Made by a program: the position numbers and the translations under genes. From an uncultured Collinsella sp. (GTDB lineage: Bacteria; Actinomycetota; Coriobacteriia; Coriobacteriales; Coriobacteriaceae), in the NCBI GenBank assembly GCA_900555355.1, contig USKV01000029.1, positions 1-11,634 on the forward strand: 11,634 nt of DNA, in the 5' to 3' direction. This document shows positions 5,645-11,634 of this stretch, piece after piece (position 1 is the stretch's first letter; each line of letters opens with the position of its first letter). A model generated the notes under the pieces. That model was not told the origin of the DNA, searched no databases, and saw only the letters and a list, made by a program, of their open reading frames with translations.

Positions 5645-6988
5645 ATGAGCGAACCCCTGCGCACCGTGAACGTCGGCCTCATCGGTCTGGGAACCGTCGG
5701 CGGCGGCGTGGCCCGTCTGATCAAGAGCCACCACGATGAGTACCTGGCAGCCTACGGCATCGACCTTAAGCTGACCCGCGCCTGCGCGCTTGCTTGGGAG
5801 CAGGCCGAGGCAGCCGGTATTGGGCGTGAGGCCTTTACAAGCGACTGGCACGATGTCGTCACCGACCCCGCCGTCGACATCGTCGTCGAGCTGATCGGCG
5901 GCGAGCATCCCGCAACCGAGATCTTTACCACCGCCTTCGAGAACGGCAAGCACGTCGTCTCTGCCAACAAGGCCCTGCTGGGCCGTCATGTCGAGACGCT
6001 CGCCGAGAAGGCGCGCGCATGCGGCGTGCAGATTAAGTGCGAGGCCAGCTGCGGCGGTGGCATCCCCATCGTGAGCACGCTCGAGCACGACTTGGTGGGC
6101 AACAAAATCCTGACCATCGCCGGCATTCTCAACGGCACCACCAACTACATCCTGTCGCGCATGGACGCCGAGGGCGCCGATTACGCTGACGTGCTCGCCG
6201 ACGCCCAGGCAAAGGGCTATGCCGAGGCCGACCCGTCCGCCGACGTCGACGGCTTCGACGCCGCCAGCAAGACGGCGATCCTCGCCTCCATCGGCTTTGG
6301 CACCCGCGTTACCACCGACGATGTGTACCAGCAGGGTATCCGTACCATCGGCGCTGAGGACATCGCCCAGGCCCGCGAGCTCGGCTACACCATTAAGCTG
6401 CTTGGCATCGCCCGCAACACCGACGCCGGCGTCGACGTCCGCGTGCATCCCACGCTGATCCCCGCCGACCACATGCTTGCCAAGGTCAACGGCGCCATGA
6501 ACGCTGTCTACGTGGTAGGCGACGCCGTGGGCGAGACCATGTTCTACGGTGCCGGCGCAGGCTCCTTCCCCACCGCGAGCGCCGTCGTGGGCGATATCCT
6601 GTCGCTCTCCGAGCAGATCAGCCGCGGCGTGGCTCCGCTGCCCGAGATTGAGCCCTATGGCCACAACCTCGCCTTTAAGCCCATGGACGAACTCCAGACC
6701 AAGTACTATGTGCGCCTGAAGGTCGCCGACCGCGTGGGTGCCCTGTCCGAGACGGTCGACATCTTTGCCAAGCACAACATCTCGATCTCGCTCATCAACC
6801 AGGTCGAGGACGGCAAGTCGGGCGTCAGCGATGCCTGCTCGGTCATCTTCCTGACGCACCGCGCGCTCGAGAAGGACGTCCAGGCTGCCGCCGCCGAGCT
6901 TGCCAGCGTCGACTGCGTGGCCGAAGTCGCCAACGTCCTGCGCATCGAGGACGTCGAGGCCTGGACCGAAGGCGTCATGGCCAACTAG
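5645..6988 (+). CDS. hom: Homoserine dehydrogenase with C-terminal ACT domain
   Basis: This 447-aa cytoplasmic enzyme reduces aspartate-4-semialdehyde to homoserine with NAD(P)H, the branch point towards threonine, methionine and isoleucine. The Rossmann nucleotide site is VGLIGLGTVGGGVARLI (10-26). Family motifs are VELIGG (81-86), SANKALLG (106-113) with probable catalytic K109, EASCGGGIPI (133-142), GILNGTTNYIL (160-170) and AEADPSADVDGFDAASK (193-209), which contains the expected D205 and K209. A C-terminal ACT domain (about 353-435, starting YYVRLKVADRVGALSE) suggests feedback inhibition, probably by threonine. The length is usual for the ACT-containing monofunctional form, with no aspartokinase fused. 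It is divergent from liv and ends at its own terminator, so it is probably transcribed alone. Confidence 0.97.
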   Translation: MSEPLRTVNVGLIGLGTVGGGVARLIKSHHDEYLAAYGIDLKLTRACALAWEQAEAAGIGREAFTSDWHDVVTDPAVDIVVELIGGEHPATEIFTTAFENGKHVVSANKALLGRHVETLAEKARACGVQIKCEASCGGGIPIVSTLEHDLVGNKILTIAGILNGTTNYILSRMDAEGADYADVLADAQAKGYAEADPSADVDGFDAASKTAILASIGFGTRVTTDDVYQQGIRTIGAEDIAQARELGYTIKLLGIARNTDAGVDVRVHPTLIPADHMLAKVNGAMNAVYVVGDAVGETMFYGAGAGSFPTASAVVGDILSLSEQISRGVAPLPEIEPYGHNLAFKPMDELQTKYYVRLKVADRVGALSETVDIFAKHNISISLINQVEDGKSGVSDACSVIFLTHRALEKDVQAAAAELASVDCVAEVANVLRIEDVEAWTEGVMAN

Positions 6989-7019
6989 CCCGATTCTCGG
7001 CAAATCAAATAACGCATGA

Positions 7020-7053
7020 GGGGCTCCCGTCCGATTGGATGGGAGCCCCTTTT
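7020..7053 (+). terminator. Rho-independent terminator of hom
   Basis: The arms GGGGCTCCCGTCC (7020-7032) and GGATGGGAGCCCC (7037-7049) form a 13-bp stem with one G-U pair and the tetraloop GATT. TTTT follows, then AGTTA. It lies 31 bp after the hom stop codon and separates hom from the dehydrogenase. Confidence 0.93.
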
Positions 7054-7208
7054 AGTTACATCTTTTGCACGAAGTGGTCGACTAACGTTTGAACAACTTG
7101 ACCGTTCGTCAACAACCGTGGATACCGTTTGCCGATATGCGACGGCAGCTGTAATCTGCCTCCGCTATGCTGTGCCGTGTATGTCCGCCCGCGATGAGAG
7201 GAAGCACC
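7054..7208 (+). promoter_or_regulatory. Upstream region of the dehydrogenase gene
   Basis: This short gap should hold the promoter of the downstream gene. TTGACC (7098-7103) is a good -35, but GATACC at the right distance is a weak -10. TGTAAT (7150-7155) is a good -10 without a clear -35 (TTTGCC at 7128-7133, spacing 16). Neither can be chosen from sequence alone. The ribosome site is GAGAGGA, ending about 6 nt before the ATG at 7209. Confidence 0.3.
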
Positions 7209-7958
7209 ATGTTGCTCGAGGGCAAGAAAGCAATCATCACCGGAGGCACGCGCGGTATCGGCTATGCGATCGCCTGCCGTTTTATCGAGGAGGGCGCTGC
7301 CGTCACCGTCTTTGGCTCGCGCCAGGAGACTGCCGACGCGGCCGTTGAGAAGCTGACAGCCGCCTATCCCGACGCCAAGGTCTGGGGCCGTTCCTGCGAC
7401 CTCACCTCACTCGAGGCCGTGACCGAGGCCTTTACGCAGGCCGCAGCCGACATGGGCGGTCTCGATACGGTCGTCAACAACGCCGGCATCTCCCAGCGCT
7501 CGCCCCTTTTGGATTACACGGCCGAGGAGTTTGCAAAGGTCATGGACCTCAACGTCGTCGCTGTCTTTAACGGTCACCAGGCGGCCGCCAAGATTATGAC
7601 CGAGGCCGGCCACGGCGGCACCATCACTACCACGAGCTCGATGGTCGCCAAGTACGGCCAGCCCTCCGGCGTCGGTTACCCCACGTCCAAGTTCGCCGTC
7701 AACGGCATGGTCCAGTCGCTCTCGCGCGAGCTCGCCCCCATGGGTATCCGCGTCAACGCCGTTGCCCCTGGCGTGACTAAGACTGACATGGTCGCCAACC
7801 TGCCCGAAGAGGTCATCAAGCCCATCGTCGCCACTATTCCGCTCGGCCGCATGGGCGAGCCCGAGGATGTCGCCAACGCCTTCGTTTTCCTAGCGAGCGA
7901 CATGTCATCCTATGTCACGGGCGCCGTGCTCCCCGTCGACGGAGCCGCCCGCTCCTAA
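7209..7958 (+). CDS. BaiA-like short-chain dehydrogenase/reductase
   Basis: This 249-aa classical SDR has the cofactor motif TGGTRGIG (11-18), NNAG (90-93) and catalytic tetrad N115, S144, Y157 and K161. The Y and K are in GYPTSK, and the C-terminus ends LPVDGAARS. It interconverts an alcohol and a ketone or aldehyde with NAD(P)(H). Several stretches (FG..QE...AV..L...YP, DLTS, GYPTSK, VAPGV..TDM, LP.E) resemble from memory BaiA, the 3-alpha-hydroxy bile acid CoA dehydrogenase, so a hydroxysteroid or acyl substrate is possible; an FabG-type reductase is the alternative. Where BaiA has an acidic residue after FG, this protein has SR (37-38), which would favour NADP(H). I chose the ATG at 7209 for its ribosome site and the normal N-terminus; a frame-extending ATG at 7167 adds a non-homologous tail. 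It stands alone between terminators. Confidence 0.9.
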   Translation: MLLEGKKAIITGGTRGIGYAIACRFIEEGAAVTVFGSRQETADAAVEKLTAAYPDAKVWGRSCDLTSLEAVTEAFTQAAADMGGLDTVVNNAGISQRSPLLDYTAEEFAKVMDLNVVAVFNGHQAAAKIMTEAGHGGTITTTSSMVAKYGQPSGVGYPTSKFAVNGMVQSLSRELAPMGIRVNAVAPGVTKTDMVANLPEEVIKPIVATIPLGRMGEPEDVANAFVFLASDMSSYVTGAVLPVDGAARS

Positions 7959-8002
7959 AGGTCGCAAGCCACGACTTCGAACCTCAACGAGGCCCAACGC
8001 AA

Positions 8003-8041
8003 AAGGCGCGCTGCCTGCATCAACTACAGGCAGCGCGCCTT
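8003..8041 (+). terminator. Terminator after the dehydrogenase gene, possibly bidirectional
   Basis: There is a perfect 15-bp stem, AAGGCGCGCTGCCTG (8003-8017) with its complement at 8027-8041, and a 9-nt loop. A moderately T-rich tail (TTGTTCTGTTT) follows. On the opposite strand the stem is followed by TTTTGCG, so it may also stop transcripts coming from the antiporter through the repeat array. Confidence 0.85.
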
Positions 8042-8053
8042 GTTCTGTTTGCA

Positions 8054-8411
8054 GGGGAAGCTGCGTCCCGGTATTTCAGCTCAGAACGGGGCACGGTTTC
8101 CCCAGGACCTCCTTGCGGAAACTGCACCCCGTTTTGAACGTCGATTCTGGGACACCGTTTCCGCAATGGGCCTCCTGCGGAAACGGTATCCCACTCCGGG
8201 CGCCCATTCCGGGACACAGTTTCCCAACGGCCCCCGTTTCGGAAACCACATCCCATTTTGAACCTTCAGACTGGGACGCGCTTTCCGGCAGGGGTCCAAA
8301 GCGGAAACTGCATCCCACTCTGAGTGTCCATTCTGGGATGTGGCTTCCCGATGGGGGCCGATGCGGAAACCGCATCCCGTTCCGAGCCTTCAAAGCGGGA
8401 CGCGGCTTCCC
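8054..8411. repeat. Degenerate tandem array of 62-bp palindromic units
   Basis: Twelve copies of a 14-bp motif, consensus GGGAYRYVGYTTCC, alternate strictly in orientation. Forward copies start at 8088, 8149, 8211, 8273, 8335 and 8397. Inverted copies start at 8056, 8117, 8179, 8241, 8303 and 8365. A forward copy, a 16-bp centre (15 in the first) and an inverted copy make a 44-bp palindrome. Every palindrome is followed by exactly 18 bp, so the period is 62 bp (61 once). Both kinds of interval are semi-conserved: the 18-bp one resembles RYTYYGARCNTYCANWCT and the centre often holds GGGNCC. The ends are half-units, against a terminator at one side and the antiporter stop at the other. Open frames here exist in several frames and look like repeat artefacts. 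I do not recognise the family. Confidence 0.93.
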
Positions 8412-8425
8412 CGAGAGGGTATCGA

Positions 8426-9988
8426 CTACCTGCCGTCGTCGTCCTGGGCTTCATCGCGCGCGTAGAGCTCCAGCATGCGGCGGCGGTATTCGCGCACGGC
8501 GAGCTTGGCGCGCTCCAGGCGGCGGCGCTCACGCGGAGTCAGCTTGGACGGGTCGACCTCGTCTCCATAGGTCTTATCGGCAAGCAGGTGCGCCGCGTCC
8601 ACGATGCGGGCATCGATGTGGCCGCTCGCTGCCTCGGCGGAAAGACGCTCGGCAATCGTATCGAGCGTAGGCAGGCCCTCGAATACGCGACCATGGCCAT
8701 GCGAGGTCAGCAGCTCGTGCTCTCGTGCGAGCAGACTCGCCAAATCGTGATGGGCGCGCAGGATGTCGAGCGCATCGGATGGATGCTCGGCAACCTCTGC
8801 CACGGCAGCGACCGGTGCGGCGTCGACCACGCGGTAGAAGAGCTGCGCGAGCAGCGGCATCAAGAACACCGTGATGGCGCCGGCGGCAACCATGACCGAC
8901 GCAATATCTTGCGACAGCGCGCCCGCGTTGACGGCAACGCTCGTCACGGCAACGATGATCGGCAGCGCCGTGGTGCAGTACAGGGCCACGGTAATGCGGC
9001 CATACGCTGACACATCGCGCGTCGAGGGACAAATGCTCATAGAGATGAGAATAGGCACGGCACGAATAATCAACAACGCCACGATAAAGCCCAGGAGCAG
9101 AACTGGGCGTGACGCCACTGCCGTCAGGTCGATTTTTGCGCCCGATACGGTAAAGAACACCGGAATCAAAAAGCCGTAGGCCAGGCCATCGAGCTTGGTC
9201 TCCAGCGTATGGTTGCCCTCGGGGATGATATAACGCAGGACAAAGCCGGCGGCAAAAGCGCCCAACACGATGTCGAGGTCAAAGACGGCGGAGAATGCCA
9301 CGAGCGTGACCAGGATGAGCACCGTCAGGCGCACGAAGGTCTGCGACGTGGTATCGGCGCGCTCCTGAATAAAGGCGAAAAACCGGCTGCCGATGCGTTT
9401 GGAACGGCCGGGGACCACGGCAAGCAGCACACACACGGCGGCAAATAAGCCCAAGATCAGCAGCGTCTCGATGCCCGTACGGGCAGACAGCAGTACCGAC
9501 ATGGCGAGCACGGGGCCGAGCTCGCCCCACGTACCATAGGCGAGAATCGAATCACCGACGCGCGTTCCGGCAAGCGACCGCTCGCGCAAGATGGGCATGA
9601 GCGCTCCAAGCGCCGTCGAGGTCAAGGCGAGCGTCACGGCGATACCGTCGAAATGGCTGACCGAGAACCACGGCGTAAAGCGCACGGCAAGCCAGGCGAT
9701 ACCAAACGTGACGGCCCACGTCGCCAAGCCGTAGCGCCCCTCCACACCCGTAATGTTCTTAGGGTCGATCTCAAAGCCGGCAAGCAGGAACAAAAAGGCC
9801 AGGCCGAGCTCTGACACGAGCGAGACCTCGGCATCTACATGGATGACGCCGAGCATATGGGGTCCCAGCACCGCACCGAGCACGAGCAAAAAGACCGTCT
9901 CGGGAACGGGTTTTCCGGGAATCGCCGAGGCGATGAAGGGGCTTGCAAAGGCCACGAGTGCGATGATGGCGAGCGAAACGAATGCCAT
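8426..9988 (-). CDS. CPA2-type cation:proton antiporter
   Basis: This 520-aa inner-membrane protein probably exchanges Na+ or K+ for protons, helping pH and salt balance. Residues 1-390 are about twelve hydrophobic segments of the Na+/H+ exchanger fold. Motifs are LGLAFLFLLAGFEID (61-75), TLALTSTALGALMPILRE (119-136), LGAFAAGFVL (242-251) and LIPVFFTVSGAKIDL (274-288). Where CPA2 members usually carry DD or QD in the ion site, this one appears to have GELGP with E156. A hydrophilic, charged C-terminal tail (391-520), with a basic TPRERRRLERAK stretch, replaces the NAD-binding RCK domain of KefB/KefC. I chose the ATG at 9988 because AAAGG lies 6 nt upstream and the first helix starts at once; the 54-codon extension to 10150 is non-homologous. 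Cation specificity is unknown. Confidence 0.9.
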   Translation of the reverse strand: MAFVSLAIIALVAFASPFIASAIPGKPVPETVFLLVLGAVLGPHMLGVIHVDAEVSLVSELGLAFLFLLAGFEIDPKNITGVEGRYGLATWAVTFGIAWLAVRFTPWFSVSHFDGIAVTLALTSTALGALMPILRERSLAGTRVGDSILAYGTWGELGPVLAMSVLLSARTGIETLLILGLFAAVCVLLAVVPGRSKRIGSRFFAFIQERADTTSQTFVRLTVLILVTLVAFSAVFDLDIVLGAFAAGFVLRYIIPEGNHTLETKLDGLAYGFLIPVFFTVSGAKIDLTAVASRPVLLLGFIVALLIIRAVPILISMSICPSTRDVSAYGRITVALYCTTALPIIVAVTSVAVNAGALSQDIASVMVAAGAITVFLMPLLAQLFYRVVDAAPVAAVAEVAEHPSDALDILRAHHDLASLLAREHELLTSHGHGRVFEGLPTLDTIAERLSAEAASGHIDARIVDAAHLLADKTYGDEVDPSKLTPRERRRLERAKLAVREYRRRMLELYARDEAQDDDGR

Positions 9989-10172
9989 GTGATGCCTTTC
10001 TCTTGTTTGCGCTTCACTGTAGCACCCTCGCCGTCCGCAACGCGCCGCGAGCTGTCGTATCATAGTGAGGTTTACAAACATGTGGCTCAAGGCGACCGCA
10101 GGGCAGACCCCGCAAACCGACCGCTGCCGCATACCGTACCGTACGCCCAACCGATCAGGAAGGCAGGAACCA
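9989..10172. promoter_or_regulatory. Divergent promoter region between antiporter and purL
   Basis: This 184-bp gap serves two divergent genes. For purL, TATCAT (10058-10063) is a five-of-six -10 match, giving a leader of about 100 nt, but no clear -35 is present. For the antiporter, TACAGT on the minus strand (about 10021-10016) is a candidate -10, and AAAGG precedes the start. GTTTACAAAC (10070-10079) is a short imperfect palindrome. The purL ribosome site is AGGAAGG (10157-10163), with a second AGGA at 10165-10168. I see no purine riboswitch fold. Confidence 0.35.
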
Positions 10173-11634
10173 ATGGTCTCTCGTATCTACGTGGAGAAGA
10201 AACCCGGGTTCGACGTCGAGGCTCAGCAGCTCAAGGGCGAGCTGACCGAGATTCTCGGCATCAAGGGCATCGAGGCCCTGAGGATCATCAACCGCTACGA
10301 CGTCGAGGGCATCGACGAGGAGCTTTTCCGCTCCTGCGTGCCGACCGTCTTTAGCGAGCCCCAGGTCGATGTGACCTACGACGAGCTCCCCGCAAGCGAT
10401 GGCGCCGTCTTTGCCGTCGAATTCCTGCCTGGCCAGTTTGACCAGCGCGCCGACTCCGCCAGCGAGTGCGTGCAGCTCATCAGCCAGGGCGAGCGCCCCG
10501 CCGTGCGCTCCGCCAAGGTCTATATGATCTCGGGCGCTCTGGACGAAGCCGCCATCGAGGCTATCAAGCACTATGTGGTGAACCCCGTCGAGGCGCGCAT
10601 CGCCTCGCTCGACCTGCCCGAGACGCTGTACATGGAGACCCCCGAGCCCCAGCCCGTCGAGGTGCTCGACGGCTTCCGCGAGCTCGACGAGGCCGGCCTT
10701 GCCGCCTTTATCGCCGATCGCGGCCTTGCCATGGACGAGGCGGACATCGCCTTCTGCCAGCAGTACTTCCGCGATGAGGACCGCGACCCCACCATCACCG
10801 AGATCCGCGTGATCGACACCTACTGGTCCGACCACTGCCGCCACACCACCTTCGGCACCGTCCTGGACGACGTGACGATCGACGACGCCGTGGTGCAGCA
10901 GGCCTTCGACCGCTACATGGAGATGCGCCACGAACTCGGCCGCGACGCCAAGCCCGTCTGCCTCATGGACATGGGCACCATCGGCGCCAAGTACCTTAAG
11001 AAGACCGGCGTCATGACCGATGTCGACGAGTCCGAGGAGATCAACGCCTGCACCGTCAAGGTGAAGGTCGATGTCGACGGCGAGGACCAGGACTGGCTGT
11101 TCCTGTTTAAGAACGAGACCCACAACCACCCGACCGAGATCGAGCCCTTCGGCGGTGCCGCCACCTGCGTGGGCGGCGCCATCCGCGACCAGCTTTCGGG
11201 CCGCAGCTACGTGTACCAGGCCATGCGTGTCACCGGCGCCGGCGACCCCACCGTCCCCGTGTCCGAGACGCTCGAGGGCAAGCTGCCGCAGCGCAAGCTC
11301 GTGACCACTGCCGCCGCCGGCTACTCCAGCTACGGCAACCAGATCGGCCTTGCCACCGGCCAGGTCAACGAGCTCTATCACCCCGGCTACGTGGCCAAGC
11401 GCATGGAGGTCGGCGCCGTCGTGGGCGCTACCCCGGCAAACCACGTGCGCCGCGAGTGCCCCGCCCCCACCGACAAGATCATCCTGCTGGGCGGCCGCAC
11501 CGGCCGTGACGGCATCGGCGGTGCCACCGGCTCCTCCAAGACCCAGAACACCGAGTCCATCGAGACCTCGGGCGCCGAGGTCCAGAAGGGCAACGCCCCG
11601 GTCGAGCGCAAGCTGCAGCGTCTGTTCCGCCGCG
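10173..11634 (+). CDS. purL: Phosphoribosylformylglycinamidine synthase PurL, N-terminal part (runs off the window)
   Basis: The frame is open from the ATG at 10173 to the window end: 487 codons of an expected ~1,240. PurL converts FGAR to FGAM with ATP and glutamine, the fourth step of purine synthesis. The start (MVSRIYVEKKPGFDVEAQQL) is typical of the long single-chain form of clostridia and other gut anaerobes, which fuses PurS-like, synthetase and glutaminase parts. The visible part holds the PurS-like N-terminus, a linker, and the start of the first ATP-binding half: TYWSDHCRHTTFGT (216-229), FKNETHNHPTEIEPFGGAAT (312-331) and GGRTGRDGIGGATGSS (440-455). The glutaminase domain lies beyond the window. 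AGGAAGG, 9 nt upstream, supports the start. Confidence 0.96.
   Translation, partial: MVSRIYVEKKPGFDVEAQQLKGELTEILGIKGIEALRIINRYDVEGIDEELFRSCVPTVFSEPQVDVTYDELPASDGAVFAVEFLPGQFDQRADSASECVQLISQGERPAVRSAKVYMISGALDEAAIEAIKHYVVNPVEARIASLDLPETLYMETPEPQPVEVLDGFRELDEAGLAAFIADRGLAMDEADIAFCQQYFRDEDRDPTITEIRVIDTYWSDHCRHTTFGTVLDDVTIDDAVVQQAFDRYMEMRHELGRDAKPVCLMDMGTIGAKYLKKTGVMTDVDESEEINACTVKVKVDVDGEDQDWLFLFKNETHNHPTEIEPFGGAATCVGGAIRDQLSGRSYVYQAMRVTGAGDPTVPVSETLEGKLPQRKLVTTAAAGYSSYGNQIGLATGQVNELYHPGYVAKRMEVGAVVGATPANHVRRECPAPTDKIILLGGRTGRDGIGGATGSSKTQNTESIETSGAEVQKGNAPVERKLQRLFRR

Noticed and set aside
5639..7003. 454-codon minus-strand frame opposite hom
   Set aside because: It covers the same DNA as homoserine dehydrogenase with a low-complexity, His/Ala/Gly-rich product and no recognisable motif.
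8054..8411. CRISPR array
   Set aside because: The 18-bp intervals are related to each other rather than unique, the repeats are long degenerate palindromes, and no cas gene is present in the window.
7912..8670. Open frames across the repeat array on both strands (also 8076-8393 minus)
   Set aside because: Open frames occur in several frames on both strands because the array is GC-rich and repetitive. The translations only echo the repeat, and they overlap the ends of two real genes.
9989..10150. 54-codon N-terminal extension of the antiporter
   Set aside because: The extension is not hydrophobic or conserved, would cover the purL promoter region, and lacks a better ribosome site than the ATG at 9988.
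10155..11444. 429-codon minus-strand frame opposite purL
   Set aside because: It is antisense to purL, which has clear conserved motifs across this region. It is a GC-skew artefact.

Overview
The window looks like chromosomal DNA from a high-GC actinobacterium of the class Coriobacteriia, most likely Collinsella or a close relative. This is inferred from G/C-rich third codon positions, the gut-anaerobe style of the proteins and the long single-chain PurL; no search was run. No tRNA, rRNA, insertion sequence, prophage or cas gene was seen.

Layout. Positions 1-201 hold two long inverted repeats and then a rho-independent terminator. Positions 202-5063 (minus strand) carry a complete branched-chain amino acid ABC transporter operon in the order livK (lipoprotein binding protein), livH and livM (permeases), livG and livF (ATPases). 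livH, livM, livG and livF abut or overlap. livK is separated from livH by 139 bp containing two hairpins. Upstream of livK (5064-5644) lies the promoter region. Within it, at 5333-5468, is the decayed remnant of a second livK gene, reduced to its last ~24 codons fused to a short internal piece. hom (5645-6988, plus) encodes homoserine dehydrogenase and ends in a strong terminator. A BaiA-like short-chain dehydrogenase follows (7209-7958, plus) with its own terminator. Next comes a 358-bp degenerate array of palindromic units (8054-8411) between convergent genes. A CPA2-type cation:proton antiporter (8426-9988, minus) is divergent from purL (10173 to the window end, plus, truncated by the window).

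How the genes work together. The five Liv proteins form one uptake system for leucine, isoleucine, valine or related amino acids. The adjacent divergent hom gene makes homoserine, the precursor of threonine, methionine and isoleucine, so the two units may serve the same amino-acid economy; no shared operator is proven. The dehydrogenase, antiporter and purL are independent single-gene units.

The most unusual element is the array at 8054-8411. It has twelve copies of a 14-bp motif (consensus GGGAYRYVGYTTCC) in strictly alternating orientation at 30- and 32-bp steps (one step is 29 bp), giving a 62-bp unit. This is not a CRISPR, coding sequence or ordinary terminator, and I do not recognise it as a named repeat family.
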